Shown in pieces: positions 36,028-45,020 of a DNA stretch of 64,000 nt (position 1 is its first letter; each line of letters begins with the position of its first letter). The notes under the pieces were generated by a model, which worked only from the letters and a program-made list of their open reading frames with translations, searched no databases and was not told where the DNA came from. The translations under genes were made by a program, and so were the position numbers. This stretch comes from Allohoeflea poritis (GTDB lineage: Bacteria > Pseudomonadota > Alphaproteobacteria > Rhizobiales > Rhizobiaceae): assembly GCF_027889715.1 (NCBI RefSeq), contig NZ_JAPJZH010000001.1, positions 62,001-126,000 on the forward strand, written 5' to 3'.

Positions 36028-37941
36028 CTATTCAGCGAACCAGAAGGTTTCCGGACGGTAGACGCCGAAAAACGAAGACGGCGACCAGGCCCAGATGCCT
36101 TCCTGGGGCACATTCTGAAGCTTGCTGTTGACCACGACGGGCTGGATTACTTCACGCGTCGTTCCGATCGAGAAAACCTCTTCGGAGTAGATCTCCAGCA
36201 TCTCCGACCAGATGGATTCACGCTCTGCGAAATTGGTGGAGTCGCGCCATAACTCATAAAGTTCGAGCAGGCGCTTCGCAGACGGCAGGCTTGGCGGCTC
36301 GCCGGCTTTTCCACCGGTCTGGGTGTACTGGCCCCAAACCGGCCAGTTCGGCTGGGCCGGCGATACCGGCGCCAGTTCCTCCGGATTGAGATCCGGCGTC
36401 GCGAGCCCGATGTTAAGACCCTTGGAAATGGTCATCATGGTCTCACCGGTCAGGAAGCGGCGGCGGTGAATGTCACGCTGCAGGGAGCGGCTGAATGAAC
36501 GAATGCCGATCTGCTCCCAGTGGTAGCGGATCAGTTCAAGCGCATCCGTCTGCTCCGTGCTTTCGCCGGCGCTTTCGATGATGATTTCCATCGGCCTGCC
36601 GTCGGGAAGCAGACGGGTTCCCTGATCGTTGCGCTCGGACAGGCCGAGATCGTCCAGCATCTTGTTGGCAAGTTCCGGATCATGCTGCGTCCAGTTGTGG
36701 GCCAGGTTTTCATTATAGAGCGGCGACTGCTCGAGCACCGTGTCGCCGCCGACCTTTGCCAACCCGAAATAAAGCTGTTCATTCAATTCGGCGCGGTTGA
36801 TGCCGATGGAGATTGCCCGGCGGAATTCCCGGTTCTGGAACAAGTCGCGCCATACTGGGTCCTTGAAGTTCAGGTTCGGATAGATCGAGATCTGCGAGGC
36901 GATGCCGGCGCGCCATGGCAAGACCCGATAGCCCTGTTTTTCTTCACCTTCCTTCAAAAAGGTGAAATTGTCGAAACGCAGATACCGCGCCTGAAGATCG
37001 CTCTCCCCGGCGCCGGTTTTCGCCGGAACGATGTCGGTTGACCCGTGCAGCAGCACCACCTCGTCGATGTAAGGCAGTTGCTGTCCGTTCGGATCGACGC
37101 GGTGGTAAAACGGATTGCGCTTGAAGACGACCCGTTTCGACGGTCCCTCGGTCGTATTGTGCCAGGGCTGGAGTGTCGGCATGTCTGGATTTTCAGGACG
37201 ATACTGGCGACCGAGTGCTGTATGCATGGCCCCCCAGTTGCGGAAGCCGCCGTCTTCTGCCTGTTTCTCAAGTTCGGCCCGGTCATTGTAGTTGACGTGA
37301 TACTGCTTCATGAAATGCGCAGGCTTGTAAATATATGTCGCCAGCGGATAGGCCAGCCCGAGCGGGAATGCCGGATTGGGATCTTCCCAGGTGTAACGTA
37401 CCGTGTATTCGTCGATGACCTCAAACACCGGAGGCTTGCCGTTGGACAAGAGGACCTGCGGAAGCCCGGAGCGTGAGAGCTCTTCATTGTTTGCCACGTC
37501 TTCCCAGTAGTAACGGAAATCCTCGGAGGTGAACGGGTGACCGTCGGACCATTTGTGACCCTTGCGGATCTTCAGTGTGAAGATGCGCCCTTCCTCGACT
37601 TCGAAACCCTCCAGAATGTCCGGCTTGAGTTCGTATTTGTCGGTAAAGCCGATCAGCCGCGCATAACCGTAGACGGTCATCATGCGGATGTCCTTGGCCT
37701 TGCCCATCAGCATTTCAAGTGAACAACAATACTGGCCGATCGTCTTGCCGCTGGAATCAAAATCGACAACCAGGGGATTTTCGGGAAGCCGCTCTTTCAT
37801 CGGCGGAAGTTCCCCGGACTTTACCTGGGGTTCAAGAACCGGCGGTTCCTTCAGTGCCGTGTCCGCCTGAACCGCCGTCAAAACCGTCACTTGCAGAAGG
37901 GCGATCAGTGCCGCCGTCAACGTAAAATTCCTGAACATCAT
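36028..37941 (-). CDS. Peptide ABC transporter substrate-binding protein (family 5)
   Basis: The protein has 637 residues. The signal peptide ends AVQADTAL. KIRKGHKWSDGHPFTSEDF is the SBP_bac_5 core. A large insert (GSTDIVPAKTGAGESDLQAR) is as seen in long peptide-binding proteins. It resembles the YejA/AppA-type binding proteins but with different conserved N-terminal motifs from the gene at 3794. The start overlaps the end of the ATPase gene (ATG at 37941; a second Met directly follows). It delivers peptides or opine-like substrates to the permeases. Confidence 0.88.
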   Translation of the reverse strand: MMFRNFTLTAALIALLQVTVLTAVQADTALKEPPVLEPQVKSGELPPMKERLPENPLVVDFDSSGKTIGQYCCSLEMLMGKAKDIRMMTVYGYARLIGFTDKYELKPDILEGFEVEEGRIFTLKIRKGHKWSDGHPFTSEDFRYYWEDVANNEELSRSGLPQVLLSNGKPPVFEVIDEYTVRYTWEDPNPAFPLGLAYPLATYIYKPAHFMKQYHVNYNDRAELEKQAEDGGFRNWGAMHTALGRQYRPENPDMPTLQPWHNTTEGPSKRVVFKRNPFYHRVDPNGQQLPYIDEVVLLHGSTDIVPAKTGAGESDLQARYLRFDNFTFLKEGEEKQGYRVLPWRAGIASQISIYPNLNFKDPVWRDLFQNREFRRAISIGINRAELNEQLYFGLAKVGGDTVLEQSPLYNENLAHNWTQHDPELANKMLDDLGLSERNDQGTRLLPDGRPMEIIIESAGESTEQTDALELIRYHWEQIGIRSFSRSLQRDIHRRRFLTGETMMTISKGLNIGLATPDLNPEELAPVSPAQPNWPVWGQYTQTGGKAGEPPSLPSAKRLLELYELWRDSTNFAERESIWSEMLEIYSEEVFSIGTTREVIQPVVVNSKLQNVPQEGIWAWSPSSFFGVYRPETFWFAE

Positions 37942-39839
37942 GCCACCAGCCTTGTTGTATCGCAGTTCGGCCGCACAAGAACGTAATGTTCCTTGCCGAC
38001 TTCCATCATTTCCATCTCGGCACCTGGACCCTCGGGTATGAACTGTTCATCCCAGTTTTCCTGAGCGCTGCTTGACAGAATGTCTGTATTTCCCAGCGCC
38101 AGCGGGCAGGCTAAATCCGTTGTCGGAATGGACTGCAAGAGGTTGCGAGTATAGGGGTGTATCGGGTCCCGGAACAACACATGTCCGGGCGCGACTTCCA
38201 CAATGCGGCCGCGGCGCATTACTGCAACGCGATCAGCCACGTAATTCACAACCGCAAGGTTGTGAGAAATGAAAATGGACGTCAGGTTCAGCTCTTTCTG
38301 AAGCCGTATCAGCAAATTGAGAATCTGGGCCTGAACGGAAACGTCGAGCGCGGATACCGGTTCATCGCAGATCAGCAAGTCGGGATCGAGGGCCAACGCC
38401 CGTGCAATACCGATGCGCTGCCGCTGTCCGCCTGAGAAACTATGGGGATAGCGGTTCAGGAAGGTCGGCGAAAGGCCGACCATGTTCATCAGCTCCCGCG
38501 CCCGCTCCATGCGCCACTGCCGGTTTCCCTGTCCATGGATCTCCATCGGCTCCGACAGGATATTCAAGACCGTTGAGCGCGGGCTCAACGACGAAAACGG
38601 ATCTTGAAACACCATCTGGATCCGCTTGCGAATGTCGAAAAGTTCCCTGTGGCTCAAGGACGCCAGATCAATGTCCCTGGTTCCCTCATTGAAATGGATA
38701 GAACCGCCGGACGGCGTTATCGCGCGCATGACCATCTTGCTGAGCGATGTCTTGCCGCAGCCACTTTCGCCGACCAGACCGAAACACTCGCCGAAGCGTA
38801 CGGAAAAACTGACATTGTCGACCGCGATGACCCGGTCCGCCTCGGAACTGACGAGACGACTGCCTTTCTTCGATTCAAAGCTCTTCGACAGGTTGCTGAC
38901 CCGCAGGATTATGTCTTCCGGCGCATGTTTGCGTTTGGCCGCCCGTTCCTTGAAAGACTCGGGAAGCGGCTGGGTTACCTCGCGCAGCGCGACGAGTTTT
39001 TCGCCCGGTTGCATTTCGAGGCGAGGCACCGCCGCCAGAAGCGCTTTCAGATAAGGATGCTCGGGATAATGGAATATGTCCTCAAGGGTTCCAGCTTCCA
39101 TTAATTTGCCGTGGTACAGCACGAGGATTTCATCGGCCATGTTCGCGACGACGCCCAGATCGTGGGTGATCAGAAGCAGCGACATTCCGAGCTTCTTCTG
39201 AACATCCTTGAGCACGGCCAGAACCTGCGCCTGAACGGTCACGTCCAGCGCTGTTGTCGGCTCATCGGCAATCAGCAAGGCCGGATTGCAGACCAGGGCC
39301 ATCGCGATCATGGCCCGTTGACGCAGCCCGCCGGACAATTCCATCGAGTACATGTCATAGGCGCGCGACGGATTAGGAAATCCGACAAGAGCGAGCATCT
39401 GCTCGGTCAGATCGCGGCATTCCTTTTTGCTGACGTCCCGGTGCAGCAGGAGCGCTTCGTCGATCTGGTTGCCCACGGTATGGACGGGGGACAGCGACGT
39501 CATGGGCTCCTGAAAGATGATTGAGATGCGCCCTCCCCGAAGCTGGCGCATCTGTTTTCCGTCCCTCGAAAGCTTTACGATATCGACAGGCTGGTCGCCG
39601 TTGAGCGGATCGTAGAAATTTATGGATCCCCCCGTCACCTCAGCGACATCGGGAAGGATCCCCATAATTGTCTGCGCAATAATGGATTTGCCGGAGCCAG
39701 ACTCGCCGACCAGTGCGACTGTCTTGCCCTTCGGTATGCGGAAACTGACGCCCTTTACAACATCAACCCGGTTTTCTCTGGAACCGATTGCTACCCGCAG
39801 GTCTTCAACGCGCAGCAGATCGGAAGCACCCTTATTCAT
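37938..39839 (-). CDS. Fused dual ATP-binding subunit of a peptide ABC transporter (YejF-like)
   Basis: The protein has 633 residues with two complete ABC ATPase domains: Walker A GESGSGKSIIAQ and GESGCGKTSLSK, signatures LSGGLRQRAMIA and FSGGQRQRIGIA. Each half carries its Walker B and an oligopeptide-transporter C-terminal extension. It energises peptide import. It is the first gene of the operon, an order (ATPase, binding protein, permeases) unlike classical dpp/opp. The start at 39839 has AGGGGAA about eleven bases upstream. Confidence 0.92.
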   Translation of the reverse strand: MNKGASDLLRVEDLRVAIGSRENRVDVVKGVSFRIPKGKTVALVGESGSGKSIIAQTIMGILPDVAEVTGGSINFYDPLNGDQPVDIVKLSRDGKQMRQLRGGRISIIFQEPMTSLSPVHTVGNQIDEALLLHRDVSKKECRDLTEQMLALVGFPNPSRAYDMYSMELSGGLRQRAMIAMALVCNPALLIADEPTTALDVTVQAQVLAVLKDVQKKLGMSLLLITHDLGVVANMADEILVLYHGKLMEAGTLEDIFHYPEHPYLKALLAAVPRLEMQPGEKLVALREVTQPLPESFKERAAKRKHAPEDIILRVSNLSKSFESKKGSRLVSSEADRVIAVDNVSFSVRFGECFGLVGESGCGKTSLSKMVMRAITPSGGSIHFNEGTRDIDLASLSHRELFDIRKRIQMVFQDPFSSLSPRSTVLNILSEPMEIHGQGNRQWRMERARELMNMVGLSPTFLNRYPHSFSGGQRQRIGIARALALDPDLLICDEPVSALDVSVQAQILNLLIRLQKELNLTSIFISHNLAVVNYVADRVAVMRRGRIVEVAPGHVLFRDPIHPYTRNLLQSIPTTDLACPLALGNTDILSSSAQENWDEQFIPEGPGAEMEMMEVGKEHYVLVRPNCDTTRLVA

Positions 39840-39924
39840 TCAGATATTGTTCCCCTGTCGGCCGGCGGCAGGATATGTTTTTGTTCCGTTGTCCACCCAT
39901 GTTGTGGTCATATTTGCAGCATTT

Positions 39925-40560
39925 TTACACCCGTGCCAATGATCCTTTTGAAAAGACATATAACTTATCTTGTGAAATCGGTTCGGAAAGCGCGGTTTCG
40001 CGGTCGAGACTTCCAAGAAGATATAGGCAGACTCTTATGACACCTGTGTGAGTGATCATGATTGTCGGAGATTTCATCTCGGACAGGAACGCCTTCAATT
40101 CGGGTATCCGCGACGCGTGGCTGTCGCCGCCCTGGGGGCGAAAATTCCAGCGGTCGGATTTGCGCGATTTGCGCTCTGCGGGAAATCGCTCCTTGACCTC
40201 GAGGGTCGTCATGCCTTCCCAGGCGCCATAGGACACCTCGCTCAATTCAGACAGGTAGCGGGCCCGCTGCACGTCCAGTTTCAGATGTCTGCATAGTTCG
40301 GTGGTGGTCTGTCGGGCACGCAGCAACGGAGAGGACAAAATTGAAAGCGTATCAGGCGTAATCTTGTTTTCCGCCAGATAACCGTTGAGCTTCATCGCCA
40401 CTATGCGCGCCTGTTCGTATCCGGTCTCGTTGAGCGGGATATCGCTTGCTCCCTGAAACCGGCCGAGCCGATTCCAGTCGGTCTGGCCGTGCCGGATGAA
40501 ATAAAGGTCCGGCAATGCGGACAGTTCCGGATTACGAATTTGCGCTGTGATATCCGTCAT
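39925..40560 (-). CDS. Histidine phosphatase family protein (phosphoglycerate mutase-like)
   Basis: The protein has 211 residues from the ATG at 40560. The RHG motif (LYFIRHGQTDWN) is followed by the second histidine region IMITHTGVIRVCLY, the acid phosphatase/PGM catalytic pair. It is a cytoplasmic phosphoesterase; the substrate (sugar phosphate or cofactor) is unknown. It starts within the last 29 bases of the epimerase gene, so the two are probably cotranscribed. Confidence 0.87.
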   Translation of the reverse strand: MTDITAQIRNPELSALPDLYFIRHGQTDWNRLGRFQGASDIPLNETGYEQARIVAMKLNGYLAENKITPDTLSILSSPLLRARQTTTELCRHLKLDVQRARYLSELSEVSYGAWEGMTTLEVKERFPAERKSRKSDRWNFRPQGGDSHASRIPELKAFLSEMKSPTIMITHTGVIRVCLYLLGSLDRETALSEPISQDKLYVFSKGSLARV

Positions 40561-41557
40561 ACCAGTCGACAAAGGCGGCAAGCCCCTCTTCAAGGGGGGT
40601 ATAGACCTTGAAATCAAAGTCGCGTTCAAGCGCAGAGGTATCGGCAAAGGTCTCGTACACATCACCCGGCTGCATCGGGAGGAACTCCTTGACCGCCTTT
40701 TGACCGGCCACCTTCTCCAGTGTGCCAATCATCTCCATCAGGTTGACGGGCTCGCTGTTGCCGATGTTGTAGAGACGGTACATCGGCGCGACTCCGGGTT
40801 GCTGTTTGTCGGGTGTCGCATCATCGGCCTGCGGCGGTGACAACAGCACCTTGACCACGCCATTCGCGATGTCATCGACATAGGTGAAATCACGGCGCAG
40901 ATTGCCATTGTTGAAAATCTTGATCGGTTTGCCGCTGCGTATGGCGCGGGTAAAAAGATAGACGGCCATATCGGGCCGCCCCCAGGGGCCGTAAACCGTG
41001 AAAAAGCGCAGGCCTGTCGTCGGGATGTTCCACAGATGGCTGTAGACATGGGCCATCAATTCATTGGATTTTTTGGTGGCAGCGTAAAGGCTTATGGGAT
41101 GATCGACGTTCTGATCGGTGCTGTAGGGCACATCCCGGCTGTTGCCGTAAACCGAACTTGAACTCGCATAGGCCAGGTGTTCCACCCCGCAGGCGCGGCA
41201 GCCTTCCAGTATGTTCATGAAACCGGAGACATTGCTTTCAATGTATGCATGCGGATTTTCCAGCGAATAGCGCACTCCGGGCTGCGCAGCCAGATGGGCG
41301 ACATGAGACGGGCCGACATCCTTGAAAATCTCGGACATTGCATGCCTGTCGGCGATATCCACTCGGTGAAAAACAAAACCGTTGCGGCCGGTTAACCCAT
41401 CCAGACGTGCCTTTTTCAGGTCGACATCGTAATAGGCGTTCATGTTGTCTATACCGACAACCTGATGGCCCTGATCCAGTAATATGCGGGCGACGTAAGA
41501 ACCAATAAATCCCGCTGCCCCGGTCACCAGAATCGGAGCTGTCGTCTGGCTGGTCAT
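40532..41557 (-). CDS. lpsL: UDP-glucuronate 4-epimerase-like (LpsL type)
   Basis: The protein has 341 residues. The Rossmann motif is VTGAAGFIGSYVA. The SDR catalytic set is S133/S134 with Y158-x3-K162. NNGNLRRDFTYVDD and FMNILEGCRACGVEHLAYAS fit bacterial UDP-GlcA epimerases such as LpsL. It would convert UDP-GlcA to UDP-GalA, a precursor for lipid A, LPS core or EPS. The start has AGGAAGAG upstream. It is divergent from ugd across 161 bases. Confidence 0.82.
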   Translation of the reverse strand: MTSQTTAPILVTGAAGFIGSYVARILLDQGHQVVGIDNMNAYYDVDLKKARLDGLTGRNGFVFHRVDIADRHAMSEIFKDVGPSHVAHLAAQPGVRYSLENPHAYIESNVSGFMNILEGCRACGVEHLAYASSSSVYGNSRDVPYSTDQNVDHPISLYAATKKSNELMAHVYSHLWNIPTTGLRFFTVYGPWGRPDMAVYLFTRAIRSGKPIKIFNNGNLRRDFTYVDDIANGVVKVLLSPPQADDATPDKQQPGVAPMYRLYNIGNSEPVNLMEMIGTLEKVAGQKAVKEFLPMQPGDVYETFADTSALERDFDFKVYTPLEEGLAAFVDWYDGYHSANS

Positions 41558-41718
41558 GGGCGCTGGTTCTCTTCCTGGCGAGTGATCGGTGGAAATCGAT
41601 GTGGTATGGAATTATTCCGCGAATTGTATATACAGCCCTAAAACCACAATGGAAATGCCGCAAATTGTCTATCGGCGGAGCGGGCCGGACAATCCAGAAA
41701 TAGACCAGTGAGGCTGCT

Positions 41719-43062
41719 TTGATCATAACGATAATCGGAACCGGTTACGTGGGACTCGTGACTGGTGTATGTCTGTCGGAATTTGGTTTCGACGTCACAT
41801 GTGTCGACAATGTCCCAGAGAAAATCGCACTCCTGAAAAACAATGTAAGCCCGATCTATGAGCCCGGCCTTGAGCAGATGATTCGCTCAAACTCGGAAGC
41901 GGGACGGCTGCATTTTCATGGCGATGTCGCGCAATGCGTGCCTGAATCCAACGTCGTTTTCCTGGCAGTCGGCACGCCTTCGGCGGCGAGCGGAGATGAG
42001 ATCGACCTCACCTATGTCTTTTCGGCTGTGGATGATATCGCCCCCCACCTGAGCGATGGCACGGTTGTCATCGTGAAATGCACGGTGGTTCCGGGCACAT
42101 GTCAAACCGTGAAGGAGCGTATCGAGAAACTGCGCCCCGATCTCGATTTCTCAGTCGTCAGCAATCCGGAATTCCTCCGGGAAGGTTCGGCGATACAGGA
42201 TTTCATGCGTCCGGACCGCGTGGTGCTGGGTATTCATGACGAACGCGGGCGCGAAGTCGCTGAAGCGCTATACCGGCCTTTGAAATTGCAGGACACACCG
42301 ATCTCCATAGCGTCCCTGTCCGGCGCGGAAATGAGCAAATATGCCTCCAACGCATTTCTCGCCATGAAGGTCAGCTTTATCAACGGGATTGCCGACCTGT
42401 GCGAAAAAGTCGATGGCAGCAACATCATAGAGGTTTCGGAGATCATCGGCCTCGACGACCGCATCGGCGACAAATTCCTGCGCGCGGGGCCCGGTTTCGG
42501 CGGCTCCTGCTTTCCCAAGGATACGCGCGCGCTGGCTGCTTTTGCGCGAAAGGTCGGTGCTCCGCAGGAACTTGTTGAAACCACAATCCGCGCCAATGAA
42601 ACACGAAAAGATAACATGGCGCGAAGGGTGCTGGAAACGATCGGCGACCCGGCCGGCAAGACCGTTGCCGTTCTCGGTATATCCTTCAAGCCCGACACCG
42701 ACGACATTCGGGAGTCCCCGGCCCTGCCGGTCGTTGAACTGCTTATAGAGAACGGAGTCAAAGTTCGCGCCTTTGATCCAAAGGCGATGGAATCGGCGGC
42801 AGAACTCTACCCTGATGTTATCTGGGCGAGCGATCCTTATGAGGCAGCGATTGGCGCCCATGCGGTCGTCATCATGACGGAATGGAACGTGCTGCGCGCG
42901 CTTGAGCTCGACAGGCTGCGGGAAGCCATGGCGGTGCCCCTGATGATCGACCTGCGAAACATCCACCGGCGCAAGGAACCGACGCGCCACGGTTTCACCT
43001 ATCTCAGTATCGGTCGCGATCGTGCCAAGCCCGCACCGGCCGAAGTTGCCGCTGTGGACTAA
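41719..43062 (+). CDS. ugd: UDP-glucose 6-dehydrogenase
   Basis: The protein has 447 residues and starts at TTG 41719, with GTGAGG upstream. The N-terminus is GTGYVGLVTGVCLSEFG. Cys264 in GFGGSCFPKDTRAL is the catalytic thiol and K207 is the conserved lysine. It oxidises UDP-glucose to UDP-glucuronate, which feeds the flanking epimerase and the decarboxylase at 45.0 kb. The last four bases overlap the convergent SDR gene. Confidence 0.93.
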   Translation: MIITIIGTGYVGLVTGVCLSEFGFDVTCVDNVPEKIALLKNNVSPIYEPGLEQMIRSNSEAGRLHFHGDVAQCVPESNVVFLAVGTPSAASGDEIDLTYVFSAVDDIAPHLSDGTVVIVKCTVVPGTCQTVKERIEKLRPDLDFSVVSNPEFLREGSAIQDFMRPDRVVLGIHDERGREVAEALYRPLKLQDTPISIASLSGAEMSKYASNAFLAMKVSFINGIADLCEKVDGSNIIEVSEIIGLDDRIGDKFLRAGPGFGGSCFPKDTRALAAFARKVGAPQELVETTIRANETRKDNMARRVLETIGDPAGKTVAVLGISFKPDTDDIRESPALPVVELLIENGVKVRAFDPKAMESAAELYPDVIWASDPYEAAIGAHAVVIMTEWNVLRALELDRLREAMAVPLMIDLRNIHRRKEPTRHGFTYLSIGRDRAKPAPAEVAAVD

Positions 43063-43739
43063 CTCGCCCAGCCGCCTGAGAACGGGATCGCCTGCCCGAC
43101 GAAGAAATCGCTCTGGTCGCTGGCCAGGAACAAAGCCAGCGCCGTGTCTTCTTCAGGCTTGGCAAGGCGGCCGAGCGGCACCTGTTCCTTCAGATTTTTC
43201 TGGAATTTCGGATTTTCCTGGAGTTCGGGCGGGTAGTAGGCGGGATTCTCGACCCAGTTCTGGGCGATCAGATTCACCTGCACATTGTGGCGCGCAACCT
43301 CCGCGCCGACCGACTTCACATAGGAAATCTGGGCGCCGCGTGCCGCACTGTAGGCGCACAGACGCCCCATCGGCCGCAACGGCACGGCGCTGCCGAAAAC
43401 AATGATCTTGCCGGATTTCCTGTCGATCATCTGGGGCAGCGTCAGCCTGACCAGGCGATGCATCGGATGAACAAGCAGGTCGAACATCTCCTGCCAGTCT
43501 GCTTCGCCCATTTCGGTCACAAGGGTTCCGTAATGGTTGGGAGCGGCCAGATTGACGATGAGAACATCAATCGCACCGGCGCTTTCGACCAATTCCGCAC
43601 ATGCGTGCTCGGAAGAGAGATCGGCACCATGGGCGATCACGTGTGCCCCCGCGCTTGTAAAACTGTCTACGCATGCAGGCCCCATATAGCGATCAGCGTG
43701 GGTGACGATGACACGTTTGTTTTTTATGGCTTCGTACAT
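43059..43739 (-). CDS. Halohydrin dehalogenase-like SDR protein
   Basis: The protein has 226 residues. Instead of the SDR GxxxGxG cofactor loop it has THADRYMG, that is T13-x4-Y18-x-G20. The catalytic set is S117-x12-Y130-x3-R134, with Arg where classical SDRs have Lys. These are the two motifs used to define halohydrin dehalogenases (HHDHs). QNWVENPAYYPPE (160-172) occupies the position of the halide-binding loop. HHDHs eliminate halide from vicinal haloalcohols to form epoxides and accept cyanide, azide or nitrite in reverse. The ATG at 43739 has AGGAAAA upstream. It sits between ugd and an exostosin-like gene. Confidence 0.75.
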   Translation of the reverse strand: MYEAIKNKRVIVTHADRYMGPACVDSFTSAGAHVIAHGADLSSEHACAELVESAGAIDVLIVNLAAPNHYGTLVTEMGEADWQEMFDLLVHPMHRLVRLTLPQMIDRKSGKIIVFGSAVPLRPMGRLCAYSAARGAQISYVKSVGAEVARHNVQVNLIAQNWVENPAYYPPELQENPKFQKNLKEQVPLGRLAKPEEDTALALFLASDQSDFFVGQAIPFSGGWAS

Positions 43740-43757
43740 AACCGATTTTCCTGGTAT

Positions 43758-44822
43758 TTATGCAACGCGCACTGTTTGATGCGTGGAATTGCCAAGTGGC
43801 GTGTGCGCCGTATCCACGAATGACTGGAATGTCTGGAGCCGCTCCGGCAGGCCGGATGCGCCCACCAACCGCTTTCGCCACCAGTCAAGATAAAGCGGCG
43901 CAAAATCAAACTCCGTCTCAAGAACCCATTCGCGTTTCTGTTCGAGATAGCCGGGTGTGACTTCCGACCAGTCATCGACAATACAGACCGGCAATTTCGC
44001 AAAAAGCGGTGAAATGCCCGATCTCGGCACAATGGGCACGGAACCAAGTAAAATTGCTTCCCAGGTGCGGTGACAATCCAACCCTTCGCCGAACGGGCTG
44101 ATCGTGAAAAGATGTTTCGTATTGTTTCGCCAGGTCAGAATGCGCTCGATATTGAGTTGCTCGAGATGGATTGTGTCATAGGCGACACTGTTGATGCACC
44201 GTAGACGATCACCCCGGCTTAGTATGTGATGCCAGTTACAATAGGCGCGTACCGATTTCTCCCTGAGCGGCGGCGCTCCCCGCCTTGTCTCATTCAACGA
44301 CCTTTCCTGAGCAACTGGCGAGGCGAAATAGCCCCACGGCCTGAACCTGGGACCACTTGAGAGCGTGTGGTAGTCCAGCCCGATCGGGAGTCTGTGTAAT
44401 TTCGGGTGATCGATGTTGCAATTCTGGCCGAACCAAGCCAGCAGCTTTGTATCTTCCAGTAGTTCCATCAGCAAATTCATCTCAATATCGGTGGTGCTGA
44501 TTTCTCCGTCGGTACAACCGGTGACCAGAATGTACTCACTGTCAAACCGTTCCCGGATACGGTCCGCGAAGGTGTGCAGGTGATTTGCCCGCAAGTGTAT
44601 TTTCGGCGGCGAGCCGCCGTTCTGAATCAGTTTTTCCAACTGTTCGGCTGACGGGGGTTTTTCTCGCGGATGCCAATAGTCACAGATCTTCTTCAGGCCA
44701 TGGCTGCCGACAAATTGGCAATTGGTTTCATCCGGTCGCCCGCCTCCAAGCCGATAACGCCAATATCGCAGGCTGGCGCCGGTGTGTCGCGTCAGGCGTC
44801 GGGTGCGTTTTCTTAGACCCAC
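43758..44822 (-). CDS. Exostosin-like (GT47-type) glycosyltransferase
   Basis: The protein has 354 residues and starts at GTG 44822, with GGGA nine bases upstream. FTISPFGEGLDCHRTWEAIL followed by GSVPIVPRS is the exostosin/GT47 nucleotide-sugar region. The N-terminal half has WFGQNCNIDHPKLHRLPIGL, as in bacterial relatives of GT47. It is cytoplasmic with no membrane segment. It is the likely consumer of UDP-GlcA, UDP-GalA or UDP-Xyl made by the neighbouring genes, but the donor is inferred only from location. It starts 198 bases from the divergent uxs gene. Confidence 0.7.
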   Translation of the reverse strand: MGLRKRTRRLTRHTGASLRYWRYRLGGGRPDETNCQFVGSHGLKKICDYWHPREKPPSAEQLEKLIQNGGSPPKIHLRANHLHTFADRIRERFDSEYILVTGCTDGEISTTDIEMNLLMELLEDTKLLAWFGQNCNIDHPKLHRLPIGLDYHTLSSGPRFRPWGYFASPVAQERSLNETRRGAPPLREKSVRAYCNWHHILSRGDRLRCINSVAYDTIHLEQLNIERILTWRNNTKHLFTISPFGEGLDCHRTWEAILLGSVPIVPRSGISPLFAKLPVCIVDDWSEVTPGYLEQKREWVLETEFDFAPLYLDWWRKRLVGASGLPERLQTFQSFVDTAHTPLGNSTHQTVRVA

Positions 44823-44954
44823 TGGTGAGTTCCCGGCTGTTCTTTGCGTCCTGGCAGTAGGTTAGCGCCAGATGATAATCCACGCCAATCGCCGTCAACT
44901 CCATGAGCTGTAAAATCAGGTTGTGACATCTGCCCTCATAAACTAAAGCTCAAG

Positions 44955-45002
44955 GCGAATGATTGGCATTCGCTGATCACAACTCGCGCCCGTCGGCGGG
45001 CG
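44955..45002 (+). other. Two hairpins in the presumed uxs leader
   Basis: GCGAATG (44955-44961) pairs perfectly with CATTCGC (44967-44973) over a 5-base loop. CGCCCG (44987-44992) pairs with CGGGCG (44997-45002) over a TCGG loop, just 9 bases before the GGGAG Shine-Dalgarno sequence. Neither is followed by a T-run. They could affect translation or transcript stability, or the first could be an operator. Confidence 0.4.
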
Positions 45003-45020
45003 GGCAGAATGGGAGATTCA

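Noticed and set aside
43059-43739. Ordinary 3-oxoacyl reductase-type SDR
   Set aside because: The GxxxGxG cofactor loop is missing and the catalytic Lys is Arg, so the usual NAD(P)-dependent reductase call does not fit.
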